Positions 1 to 8,547 of a DNA stretch of 64,000 bases are shown one piece after another. A program made the position numbers and the translations under genes. Within the stretch, counting starts at the first letter, position 1; each line of letters opens with the position of its first letter. Location: positions 3,906,001 through 3,970,000 of the forward strand of contig CP065001.1 of the NCBI GenBank assembly GCA_016700155.1, written 5' to 3'. The notes under the pieces are model-generated. The model saw nothing but the letters and a program-made list of their open reading frames with translations, was not told where the DNA came from and made no database searches. This DNA is from Ignavibacteriales bacterium (GTDB lineage Bacteria; Bacteroidota; Ignavibacteria; Ignavibacteriales; Ignavibacteriaceae).

Positions 1-65
1 CGGATAAAAACTGATCTGATCCGTGTTAATCAGTTCCATCAGTCTAATCTGTGTGCTATTTGTGT
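1..65. repeat. Repeat-like intergenic DNA
   Basis: The 65 bases before the first gene contain degenerate repeats of the type GATCTGATCCGTGTTAATC ... CAGTCTAATCTGTGTG. Similar low-complexity 'ATCCGTGTTAATC' spacers are frequent between genes in Bacteroidota/Chlorobi genomes (recalled, not searched). No coding potential was seen; the segment lies downstream of the stop codon of the minus-strand flavoprotein. Confidence 0.3.
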
Positions 66-1253
66 TTAAACAACAAACACTTTTGCAATATCAATCAGCA
101 ATGATGGATTGTTCATCAACGCAGTTGTAAACACTTTGCCTAGTGTTCTTTTCTCGATTGGAATTTTTAGAATGGATTGTGCAATACTGTTAAACTTATC
201 ATCCGAAAAATTGTAAATGCCTTCCTTAATCCTGTTGAAAGTTTCGTGACGTTTACCGAGCCTGTCCTTCCATGCTTTATCATAAGTCAGGACATGATCG
301 GGTTTGTTCATCTTAATAGCTTCAGCAGCAATTCTTCCGGCAATACTTCCACCGATCATTCCGCTTGCAATACCTCCGCCGCTTAGTGGATTCACCTGTC
401 TTGCAGCATCACCGACAAGCATAATTCCCGGGGCTGAAATTTTATCAAGTGTAATTGAACATGGAACTCCGCCCGCAATTGTGGTAAGAACGGGAGCGTC
501 AGGATAGTGTTTGTTCATAAAATCATTAAGGAAAGATTGTGCTGATTTTTTCTTTCCGATCAACCCGCTTACACCAAGACCAATATTTGCCTTTTTATGA
601 CCTTTAGGAAAAATCCAGAAGTAACCATTCGGCGCAACATCTTTTCCAAAGTAAAAGTAAAGTGTGTTCTGATCGACAGGAATATTTGCAGCAGTAATTT
701 GCACAGCACTTTCCATATCACGGAAGTCAATGTGTGTTTCAAGTCCAGCCCATCGACCTACTCTTGATTCAACACCATCAGCAGCGATAACTACTTTTGC
801 AGTTACTTCTTTTTGTTCGCCCTGAAATTCATATTTAACTCCGTTTACTTTTCCATCATTGTCAAACAATAATCCGTTTACATAAGCACGTGTGATAATG
901 TGAGTTCCGGCTTCTGCGGCAGTTCGAGCGAGTTCGTAATCAAAAATTCTTCTGTCTAAAACATAACCTGCTTCACCGAAATCAATAATGACTTCGCTAC
1001 CATCAGGAGCGTTAAAAGAGAACTTGCAGATCTTTGCCGCAATCCATTTATCATCACTTGAAATGAATTCTTCAACACCGGGTTTACTGATTGCTTCGCC
1101 GCATCTTACAGGATAACCAACATCACGATCTTTCTCCAGCATTAAAACCGAAACACCCTGTTCAGCAGCATAACGCGCGGCTATACTTCCGGCGGGTCCG
1201 GCACCGACTACTATTATGTCGTAGTTTGTTTTCATTCTTATTCTAGATTTCAA
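66..1253 (-). CDS. Geranylgeranyl reductase family FAD-dependent oxidoreductase
   Basis: 395-residue flavoprotein of the geranylgeranyl reductase/FixC superfamily, which saturates double bonds of polyprenyl chains. The N-terminus has a Rossmann dinucleotide-binding motif (VVGAGPAGS, about residues 15-23), followed by the family block with a conserved Cys (YPVRCGEA) and a second FAD-binding block GDAARQVNPLSGGG about 285 residues in. No signal peptide or membrane segment, so cytoplasmic or membrane-associated. It ends a minus-strand gene run that also contains a small 2x[4Fe-4S] ferredoxin about 480 bases upstream. In archaea such reductases are known to take electrons from a ferredoxin, so the ferredoxin is a plausible partner. 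The substrate in this bacterium is inferred only; menaquinone side chain or a carotenoid/lipid prenyl chain are candidates. Confidence 0.85.
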   Translation of the reverse strand: MKSRIRMKTNYDIIVVGAGPAGSIAARYAAEQGVSVLMLEKDRDVGYPVRCGEAISKPGVEEFISSDDKWIAAKICKFSFNAPDGSEVIIDFGEAGYVLDRRIFDYELARTAAEAGTHIITRAYVNGLLFDNDGKVNGVKYEFQGEQKEVTAKVVIAADGVESRVGRWAGLETHIDFRDMESAVQITAANIPVDQNTLYFYFGKDVAPNGYFWIFPKGHKKANIGLGVSGLIGKKKSAQSFLNDFMNKHYPDAPVLTTIAGGVPCSITLDKISAPGIMLVGDAARQVNPLSGGGIASGMIGGSIAGRIAAEAIKMNKPDHVLTYDKAWKDRLGKRHETFNRIKEGIYNFSDDKFNSIAQSILKIPIEKRTLGKVFTTALMNNPSLLIDIAKVFVV

Positions 1254-1315
1254 TTTTTAATTAAACTGATTTCATTTGGAAAGTCTTCAGTCCACAGTTC
1301 TCAGTCAGCAAATCT

Positions 1316-1678
1316 TTATTTAAACTTTTCAGGGTTTTCAATCATATGATTTAACATTTTACCGACTTCTTCAGATATTAATTTATAGTCCTGGTAAACT
1401 TGTTTAGTAATGTATTTACAGCTTAAAGAAAAATCCAACCACACCTGTGTTTCAGAATTTTCCATATCGGCATCAGTCACTTTAGAAATAAAATGAGCGG
1501 GATATTTTCTTTTTCTATAAGCTTCTCCAATCGATGAACAAACACTGCGAGATGATCTCCTTATCTGAGAAGTCAATCCAAACTTTTCTTCTTCAGGGAA
1601 GGATTTAGTTAGATTAAAAATATCCATCGCCAACTTAAATGCTTATTGATATACTTTTAAATCTCTAAAAGTGCTCAT
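1316..1678 (-). pseudogene. Four-helix-bundle (23S rRNA intervening-sequence type) protein, in-frame stop
   Basis: The intact 105-codon part, readable from a TTG at 1633, encodes a typical four helix bundle protein: FNLTKSFPEEEKFGLTSQIRR, the SSIGEAYRKR block, and a helical C-terminus. The family normally begins about 15-20 residues earlier. Reading upstream in the same frame gives an ATG at 1676-1678 and MSTFRDLKVYQ, then a TAA at 1643-1645, then AFKLAMDIF. This is exactly the family N-terminus with one codon replaced by a stop, so a single base change (AAA to TAA would do) has probably inactivated the gene, unless the TTG restart is used. These proteins are encoded in 23S rRNA intervening sequences or as free genes; their function is unclear. 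It sits between the ferredoxin and flavoprotein genes. Confidence 0.75.
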
Positions 1679-1732
1679 CACTAAACTTTAATCATTTTTC
1701 TGATTGAAGGCTGACGACTGCGGACTGATGAC

Positions 1733-1960
1733 TCATCCAGCTAACACACCTTCCTTCTTAAACTTAATCACCTCAATCGGGCAGCTCCAGACACACTTTG
1801 CGCAATTTGTGCAGCGAGGGTCAATGATAAATATTTCCGCTTCTTTCAATTCAATCGCGTCTTCAGGACAAACACCAACACAGCACCCGCAAAAGTCACA
1901 CTTATCCGGAAGTATGTCTATCATTAGTTTGCCGGTTTTTGCTTGTCGGTAATTCATCAT
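1733..1960 (-). CDS. Small 2x[4Fe-4S] ferredoxin
   Basis: 75-residue bacterial-type ferredoxin with two complete cluster motifs: CDFCGCCVGVCP (C-x2-C-x2-C-x3-CP) and CTNCAKCVWSCP in the second half. Each fourth Cys is followed by Pro, as in classic 8Fe-8S ferredoxins. There is no signal peptide, so it is a cytoplasmic electron carrier. It lies 79 bases downstream of recQ on the same strand and upstream of the geranylgeranyl reductase family gene, and is the obvious candidate electron donor for that enzyme. The start chosen is the first Met (MMNYRQ); the second Met one codon later is equally possible. Confidence 0.85.
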   Translation of the reverse strand: MMNYRQAKTGKLMIDILPDKCDFCGCCVGVCPEDAIELKEAEIFIIDPRCTNCAKCVWSCPIEVIKFKKEGVLAG

Positions 1961-2039
1961 TTATAATTTTTTATTTGGCGGGAAAAGTTAAACAAACTAA
2001 GTGTTAATGAAAAATTTATTCATTGGGCGTCATTTTATG

Positions 2040-4208
2040 TTAATCCCGATTGATGTAAACCAGCTTCAGCAACTGAAGGTCATCATATGAAACACTGCCT
2101 TCGAATAAATCGAAAATTGTTCTTAAAGGAAACACACCATTTTTTTCAAATGCGTCAAAAACTTTTTGATGATATTTTTTTGATAAGTTAATTCGTTCAA
2201 GCAGTTCATTGGTTCTTATACTGTTTCCTTCATTAGCATATTTAACCAGATGCTGAATTATTGTCCTTTCCTGAACACCGAACTCCTTCGCTAATTTATC
2301 AATCGGTTTGCCTTCATTATAAAATTCACTTACAATCATATACTTTGGTTTTGCAGATGCGATTGAATTTATTTTCACTCTTGGTCTTGTTTCACCGATT
2401 GATATGTTATTAAGACTCATATGGTTTTTTATGATGCTCATAAATGCTTCACCATAACTTTCAAACTTGCGCTGACCTACTCCGCTTATGTGTAAAAACC
2501 CTGCGGTGTTAACAGGATATGTAATGCACATCTCGATCAATGTTTTATCCGAGAAGATAACATACGGAGGCACACCTGCTTTATCGGCAAGTTCTTTTCG
2601 TTTTGCTCTAAGCAGTTCAAATAGTTTTTCATCGTAAGGCTGATCAACCCCGGCAACAGCTTTTTTAGCTGATTTAATTTTTACTTCCGGCTCTTTAATA
2701 AACCCAAAAACTTTTTCGTTGCGGAGAAGTACACCATAAGATTTTTCCGTCAACTTCAGACTGCCATATTCATTATCGTTATTAAGATATTCTTTATTTA
2801 CAAGTTGTCTTGCAATTAACTGCCATTGTTTTTTATTAAACTCTTTGCCGACTCCATACACAGTCAGGTTCTGATGGGCGTTAGAAAAAATTTTATCGTT
2901 TTCACTTCCGGTTAATACATCAACTATATAATTGATTCCAAAAATTTCCCCGGTGCGTTTAACTGCCGACATAAATTTCTGAGCTGCAATTGTTATATCA
3001 CTGCTTTCCTTTTCATCACCAAGACAGTTATCACACATCGCGCAGTTTTCTGTTTTGTAATGTTCACCGAAATATTTTATGAGCGGATGTCTTCTGCACG
3101 ATTCAGACTCGGCATATTTTATCATTGCATTAAGATGAACCTGTGCAGAACGTCTTTCAGCTTCATCTTCCTTCTGGTCGATGAAATATTTTATTTTGAC
3201 AATATCAGAGTAAGAGAACAACAAGAGACAATCCGATTTCAAACCATCGCGTCCGCCTCTTCCTATTTCCTGGTAATATGACTCAATGTTTTTAGGAAGA
3301 TCATGGTGAAGTACAAATCTTACATTCGATTTATTTATTCCCATACCAAACGCTATTGTCGCAATGATAATCTGAACTTCATCCTTGATAAATAATTCCT
3401 GGTTTAAACTTCTGTCTTCATCTGATAACCCGGCGTGATATGGTTTTGTTGAATAACCAATTGATGAAAGATAATCGTGAAGTGAATCAACCTGCTTGCG
3501 TGAGAAACAATAAATTATTCCGGATTGATTTTTATGTTCATTAATAAAATCAACAACCTGCTGATAAGAATTTTGTTTCGGAACAACTTCAAGAAAAAGA
3601 TTTTCGCGGTTAAAACTGGCGACAAATTTTTTATGTTCAGTAAAATTCAGATTGTTTGCAATATCATCCTGCACACGCGGAGTTGCAGTTGCAGTCAGCG
3701 CAATGCAGACTGCTTGTGGAAATGCTTTCCTGAAAATGCCAAGCTGCCTGTAATCCTTCCTGAAATCATGACCCCATTCAGAAATACAATGTACTTCATC
3801 GATTGTAATGCAATCAAGCTTAACCGTTTTAATTAAGTTTGAAATATCTTCTTTCCCCAAAGACTCGGGTGCGAGATAAAGAAGTTTTGCTTTCCCGTTT
3901 TTTACACTTTCAAAATTCTGCCTGTAAACATCCTGTGTAAGCGAACTGTTGAGAAGAGCTGTACTTACTCCAAGCTGTCGTAACTGTTCAACCTGATCTT
4001 TCATTAATGAAATTAGCGGGGAGATAACAATTGTCAGCCCGTCAAAAATTAATGCGGGAACCTGATAGCAAAGTGACTTGCCCCCACCTGTCGGCATAAT
4101 TACCACGGTATCTTTTTTATCAAGAACATTTTCAATTATTTCTTTCTGAAGTGATCTGAAAGAATCATAACCAAAAATATCCTTCAATATTTTGTATGCT
4201 TTATCCAA
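2040..4208 (-). CDS. recQ: ATP-dependent DNA helicase RecQ (full length)
   Basis: 722-residue superfamily 2 3'-5' DNA helicase for recombination and fork repair. Walker A motif MPTGGGKS at residues 38-45; motif II reads DEVH (137-140) instead of the usual DEAH; motif VI reads QEIGRGGRDG (313-322). The zinc-binding Cys residues are 371, 389, 392 and 395, followed by an RQC winged-helix region and an HRDC domain at about 525-600. A C-terminal extension of about 100 residues contains a helix-turn-helix-like stretch (LAKEFGVQERTIIQHL). It follows dnaG with a 27-base gap, so the two are probably cotranscribed. A second, shorter RecQ is encoded at 45429-46880. Confidence 0.93.
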   Translation of the reverse strand: MDKAYKILKDIFGYDSFRSLQKEIIENVLDKKDTVVIMPTGGGKSLCYQVPALIFDGLTIVISPLISLMKDQVEQLRQLGVSTALLNSSLTQDVYRQNFESVKNGKAKLLYLAPESLGKEDISNLIKTVKLDCITIDEVHCISEWGHDFRKDYRQLGIFRKAFPQAVCIALTATATPRVQDDIANNLNFTEHKKFVASFNRENLFLEVVPKQNSYQQVVDFINEHKNQSGIIYCFSRKQVDSLHDYLSSIGYSTKPYHAGLSDEDRSLNQELFIKDEVQIIIATIAFGMGINKSNVRFVLHHDLPKNIESYYQEIGRGGRDGLKSDCLLLFSYSDIVKIKYFIDQKEDEAERRSAQVHLNAMIKYAESESCRRHPLIKYFGEHYKTENCAMCDNCLGDEKESSDITIAAQKFMSAVKRTGEIFGINYIVDVLTGSENDKIFSNAHQNLTVYGVGKEFNKKQWQLIARQLVNKEYLNNDNEYGSLKLTEKSYGVLLRNEKVFGFIKEPEVKIKSAKKAVAGVDQPYDEKLFELLRAKRKELADKAGVPPYVIFSDKTLIEMCITYPVNTAGFLHISGVGQRKFESYGEAFMSIIKNHMSLNNISIGETRPRVKINSIASAKPKYMIVSEFYNEGKPIDKLAKEFGVQERTIIQHLVKYANEGNSIRTNELLERINLSKKYHQKVFDAFEKNGVFPLRTIFDLFEGSVSYDDLQLLKLVYINRD

Positions 4209-4235
4209 ATGATATTTAAAGACTAAAAATGAATG

Positions 4236-6110
4236 TCAGATCTTTAACCCGTTCAGGTCCCTGCTTATTGAAACTTTTTCCTGCTCGAGTTCACGGTTAA
4301 GTTTCAGCAGTTCAAGTTGATTTAACTCATCCGTTGATTCCCGGATCAACCTGTGATTTTCTTCTATCTTTCTGTCAATCTCCATCGTCTTGAATTTTTG
4401 TACAGTATCAATCGCAATTTTTATCAAAAGTTTTTCAAATGATTCATTGGGACGAAGTTCATCCCAGTATTTACTTACTGAATATTTTTCAAATGTAACT
4501 TCAAGAAGATACGCGCGGAGTTTTTCATCAGAAATTTTTTCAAGGATGGATGATGCAATTATACTTTCACCATCATGAAAACAATTATAAATAATTTCAG
4601 CGAGATTGCGATGAGGCTCAAATAAATAATCATCTGAGGTTATATATCGATTTATAAGTTCAACTATGCTTTCGTTTCCCTCGAGCAAAAGTTTTATTAA
4701 TTCTTTTTCAACTAAATAGTTTACTGACAATGAATCAGCAGGCTCCTGTTCAAGTCCGGAAACATTTCGTCTATTTAAACCAGCCGATTGTTGTTTTGTG
4801 TTTCTGTCATCCTGTTTAACGATGATCTTATCAAGTTCCGATTCAAGAAGTTTTTCACGCAGTCCGAATTTTTGAGCAATTGTTTTTATAAGAATATTTC
4901 TTTTCAACTCATCATTTATCAAAGCAACGGGTTTAACAAGCTCGCGTATCGCCGCAACAGTTGTTGATGCATCTTTGAAATAACCTTCGCGTTCATAATA
5001 TGCAGTCTGGTATTCAAGAAAGTTTACACCTTTGTCAATTATCTCTTCAAACTTATCAGCACCATAATTATTTACGTAAGAATCCGGGTCTTCACCAGCC
5101 GGAAGAGAAACGACTTTTATTTCAATATCACGTTTTAAAAGAAGTTCTATACTTCTCATAGATGCTTTGATGCCCGCTGTATCGGCATCAAACAGCAGTA
5201 CAACATTTTTTGTGTAACGAGAAAGAAGCAAAACCTGGTCTTCGGTCAATGCAGTTCCGGAAACTGCCACAACATTTTTAATTCCGTTCTGGTAAAGCGA
5301 AATCAGGTCCATATAACCTTCAACAAGAATGGCTTTATCCTGTTTTCTGATTTCATCTTTTGTCAGGAACAAGCCGTAAAGTGTTCTTCCTTTTATATAG
5401 ACTAATGATTCCGGTGAGTTGAGATACTTAGCTGTGTTTTCCCGGTCTTCAAGTATTCTTCCGGCAAATGCAATTACTCTTCCATTAGGTGAAAAAAGGG
5501 GGAAAATTATTCTGCCGGAAAATTTATCGTAAAGTCTTCCGTCATTGTTTGAGCCTATCAGACCGAGGTATAATGCTTTTTCAAGATCAATCTTTTTTGC
5601 TGTTGCGTATTGAACAAAGCTATCACGTGATGAAAAAGAATAGCCAAGCCCGAATGCTCTTATTGTTGCCTGTTTGATTTTTCTATTAGCAAAGTATTCA
5701 CGTGCAATTTCAGCATTATCATCATGCAAAAGATTATCTGAAAAATATTTTGCCGCATGTGTGTTTATCTCATAAAGTAATTCCTGCTCGGTTTGTTTTT
5801 CAGTTGATTCTGCATCATCAAACTCTAATTGAATTCCGGTTTTCTCAGCCAGTTCCTGTACAGCTTCGATGAATGATATTTTTTCATATTCCATCATGAA
5901 CTTGAAAACGTTGCCGCCATTATGGCAGCCGAAGCAATGATATATCTGTTTATCAGAACTTACCGTGAATGATGGAGTTTTTTCACCATGGAAAGGACAC
6001 AAGCCAAGCAGGTTTTTCCCGCGTTTTTTTAAAATGACGTACTCGGAAATTACATCTACAATATCAGCCGCAGCTCTTATCTCTTCAATTTTTGATTCAG
6101 GGATTCGCAT
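4236..6110 (-). CDS. dnaG: DNA primase DnaG
   Basis: 624-residue primase that synthesises RNA primers for DNA replication. N-terminal CHC2 zinc finger with ligands C38, H41, C59 and C62 (LCPFHGEKTPSF ... YHCFGCHNGGN). The catalytic core follows, with the Toprim domain ILVEGYMDL (catalytic Glu 264) and LLFDADTAG (Asp 308/310). The C-terminal third is Lys/Glu-rich and helical, as expected for the DnaB helicase-interacting domain. First gene of a minus-strand run with recQ. It is divergent from ispG across a 221-base AT-rich region, and there is no evident Shine-Dalgarno sequence before the ATG. Confidence 0.96.
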   Translation of the reverse strand: MRIPESKIEEIRAAADIVDVISEYVILKKRGKNLLGLCPFHGEKTPSFTVSSDKQIYHCFGCHNGGNVFKFMMEYEKISFIEAVQELAEKTGIQLEFDDAESTEKQTEQELLYEINTHAAKYFSDNLLHDDNAEIAREYFANRKIKQATIRAFGLGYSFSSRDSFVQYATAKKIDLEKALYLGLIGSNNDGRLYDKFSGRIIFPLFSPNGRVIAFAGRILEDRENTAKYLNSPESLVYIKGRTLYGLFLTKDEIRKQDKAILVEGYMDLISLYQNGIKNVVAVSGTALTEDQVLLLSRYTKNVVLLFDADTAGIKASMRSIELLLKRDIEIKVVSLPAGEDPDSYVNNYGADKFEEIIDKGVNFLEYQTAYYEREGYFKDASTTVAAIRELVKPVALINDELKRNILIKTIAQKFGLREKLLESELDKIIVKQDDRNTKQQSAGLNRRNVSGLEQEPADSLSVNYLVEKELIKLLLEGNESIVELINRYITSDDYLFEPHRNLAEIIYNCFHDGESIIASSILEKISDEKLRAYLLEVTFEKYSVSKYWDELRPNESFEKLLIKIAIDTVQKFKTMEIDRKIEENHRLIRESTDELNQLELLKLNRELEQEKVSISRDLNGLKI

Positions 6111-6331
6111 TTAATGAGGTAACATAAGTAGAAAATAAAACATGAATTACTGTCTAAATATATAATTATGAGTTACAAGTTTGAAGTTTAAATTCATTAT
6201 CAGTTGATATTTTATTTTTGAACATTAAATTTGAATAAAATTTAAGCGGTTCTGAATTAATGGAATCAATAAAAATCCAAAATCACTTATATTGTGGATG
6301 AACTAGTTAATCTTTTAAAGAAAGCTATACG
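6111..6331. promoter_or_regulatory. Divergent promoter region between dnaG and ispG
   Basis: 221-base AT-rich intergenic region separating the minus-strand dnaG operon from plus-strand ispG. On the plus strand TTG (6204-6206), 19 bases, then TAAATTTG (6226-6233) matches the Bacteroidota sigma-factor consensus (TTTG ... TAnnTTTG) and would place the ispG start site near 6240. Because the region is so AT-rich, the match could be by chance. Confidence 0.35.
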
Positions 6332-8338
6332 ATGCACGAACCGGTTGAAAAAATAAAATCATACTGCAACAGCTTAACAAAGTATTCCCGCTATAAAACC
6401 AGGGTTGTAAAAATCGGCGATGTTCCGCTCGGTGGAGATAACCCGATACGAATACAGTCAATGACAATCACTGACACAATGGATACTAAAGGTACTGTTG
6501 AACAAACCATAAGAATGGTAGAAGCCGGATGTGAGTATGTCCGCATAACAGCACCAAGTATAAATGAAGCGGCAAATCTTGAAAATATTAAAAAAGAACT
6601 TAGAGCAAGAGGATATTCAGTTCCGTTGATAGCGGATATTCACTTTACTCCAAACGCTGCCGAACTTGCTGCAAGGATTGTTGAGAAGGTAAGAGTTAAT
6701 CCCGGCAATTATGCCGATAAGAAAAAGTTTGAAGAAATAGAATACACCGATGATGCTTATGATGCAGAGCTTGAACGGATAAGAAAAAAATTTACACCCC
6801 TTGTAAATATCTGCAAAGAATATGGAACAGCTATGAGAATCGGAACAAACCATGGTTCATTGTCAGATAGAATAATGAGCAGGTACGGAGATTCACCTCT
6901 TGGTATGGTTGAATCAGCATTAGAGTTTGTAAGGATTTGTGAAGACTTAAATTATCATGAAATAGTGCTATCTATGAAAGCCAGCAATCCGCAAGTGATG
7001 GTTCAGGCATACAGACTTCTTATTCAAAAAATGGAAGAAGAAAAAATGAACTATCCTCTTCATCTTGGTGTGACTGAAGCAGGCGGTGGTGAAGACGGAA
7101 GAGTAAAATCAGCAGTTGGAATAGGAACATTGCTCGAGGACGGACTTGGAGATACAATAAGAGTTTCATTAACTGAAGATCCTGAGTTTGAAGCGCCTGT
7201 TGCAATTTCATTAGCATCCCGATACACAAGCAGAAGTAATCACAAGGTAATTAAGCCGAATACATTTCTTCCTTATGATCCGCTTAATTATAAAAGAAGA
7301 AATTCATTTGAAGTAAATGGAATCGGCGGGAATAATGTTCCGCGGGTTCTTTCAGATTACAGTAAGAAAGGTGTAAGTGATTTTAAAGATCTTACTTCTA
7401 TTGGCTATATTTATGATGCGCCAACTGATAAATGGAATATGAGTGATATGGCTGCCGACCTGATCTATCTTGGTAAAAAAGATAGTCAAATTGAACTTCA
7501 ACCAGGATTAAAAGTTATACACGATTTTGATCACTGGCTGCAGCTTGGTGATAAAACAGCAAGTCATCCTTTATTTAATGTAAATGAATATTTACTTACC
7601 GAGCAAAAATCTCTTTCAGCAAATTTTCTGTTGCTGTCATTAAATGAATTAAATGAAGAGCTTATAAATAGACTTCGTGATGACAAAACTGTTGTACTTG
7701 TTGCTCAAACTCAAAACGAACACGCTATGGCTGAGTTACGAAGATTATTTATTGAATTAGTTAACAATGAAATACTAAACCCGGTTATCATCAAACGGGA
7801 TTATGAAAATATATCCGAAGATGAACTAAGATTATTTGCCTCTACAGATATTGGCGGATTATTAATAGATGGATTCGGTGATGGCGTCTGGTTATCATAC
7901 AATTCAAAAAAGTCTCCCGACGAAAATAATGGAACTTATGTCAGATCATTTATAAAAGATAAGAGTTCGGTTCAGGCAAACATAAACAGGTTATTGTTCG
8001 GCATACTTCAAGCGGCGCGGGTTCGCATTTCAAAAACAGAATATATTGCCTGCCCTTCCTGCGGCAGAACTTTATTCGATTTACAATCAACGACAGAAAT
8101 GATCAGGAAAAGAACAGAACATCTTAAAGGTCTGAAAATAGCAGTTATGGGTTGCATAGTTAACGGTCCGGGGGAAATGGCTGATGCTGATTACGGATAT
8201 GTTGGTTCGGGAGTGGGAAAAATTACGCTGTACCGGGCAAAAGATATTGTAAAAAGGAATGTCCCGTCAGAAGAAGCGGTTGACCGGTTGATAGAAATAA
8301 TTAAGGAAGACGGATATTGGATTGATCCCGTCGTTTAG
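6332..8338 (+). CDS. ispG: 4-hydroxy-3-methylbut-2-en-1-yl diphosphate synthase IspG, long form
   Basis: MEP-pathway iron-sulfur enzyme converting MEcPP to HMBPP for isoprenoid synthesis. At 668 residues it is the long form, with an insertion between the N-terminal TIM barrel (IGDVPLGGDNPIRIQSMT near residue 28) and the C-terminal [4Fe-4S] domain. That arrangement is known from Bacteroidota, Chlamydia and plants, whereas the E. coli enzyme is about 370 residues. The cluster ligands are visible at C574, C577 and C608, with Glu 615 in the GCIVNGPGE motif. A monocistronic arrangement is likely: 209 bases separate it from the next gene, with a terminator-like hairpin in between. Confidence 0.96.
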   Translation: MHEPVEKIKSYCNSLTKYSRYKTRVVKIGDVPLGGDNPIRIQSMTITDTMDTKGTVEQTIRMVEAGCEYVRITAPSINEAANLENIKKELRARGYSVPLIADIHFTPNAAELAARIVEKVRVNPGNYADKKKFEEIEYTDDAYDAELERIRKKFTPLVNICKEYGTAMRIGTNHGSLSDRIMSRYGDSPLGMVESALEFVRICEDLNYHEIVLSMKASNPQVMVQAYRLLIQKMEEEKMNYPLHLGVTEAGGGEDGRVKSAVGIGTLLEDGLGDTIRVSLTEDPEFEAPVAISLASRYTSRSNHKVIKPNTFLPYDPLNYKRRNSFEVNGIGGNNVPRVLSDYSKKGVSDFKDLTSIGYIYDAPTDKWNMSDMAADLIYLGKKDSQIELQPGLKVIHDFDHWLQLGDKTASHPLFNVNEYLLTEQKSLSANFLLLSLNELNEELINRLRDDKTVVLVAQTQNEHAMAELRRLFIELVNNEILNPVIIKRDYENISEDELRLFASTDIGGLLIDGFGDGVWLSYNSKKSPDENNGTYVRSFIKDKSSVQANINRLLFGILQAARVRISKTEYIACPSCGRTLFDLQSTTEMIRKRTEHLKGLKIAVMGCIVNGPGEMADADYGYVGSGVGKITLYRAKDIVKRNVPSEEAVDRLIEIIKEDGYWIDPVV

Positions 8339-8511
8339 TCCAAAACTCCTAAATAAATTATTAAAATAGCATTGTTGGCGCATTTATTGATAATTAGAAA
8401 TCAATAAGCTATATTAGTCCACCAAATATGATTGCTATTTTACCAGAAAGAATTTTAATCTTTATAACTAAACCCGGTCCTGAGTCAGGGCTTAAGAAAA
8501 GAAAAGTTTAG

Positions 8512-8545
8512 AAATGCACTTCAAATCCAGAAGTGCATTTTTTTT
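8512..8545 (+). terminator. Rho-independent terminator-like hairpin before nif3-like gene
   Basis: A perfect 11-bp stem (AAATGCACTTC at 8512-8522, GAAGTGCATTT at 8530-8540) with a 7-base loop is followed by an uninterrupted T run. It ends two bases before the ATG at 8548 of the next gene. It could terminate ispG transcription, but its position leaves no room for an ordinary leader, so it may instead act as an attenuator of the nif3-like gene. Confidence 0.7.
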
Positions 8546-8547
8546 GT

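Noticed and set aside
8476..8495. CCTGAGTCAGG palindrome upstream of the nif3-like gene, considered as a tRNA or riboswitch piece
   Set aside because: No cloverleaf or known aptamer core can be built around it; only a short palindrome remains.
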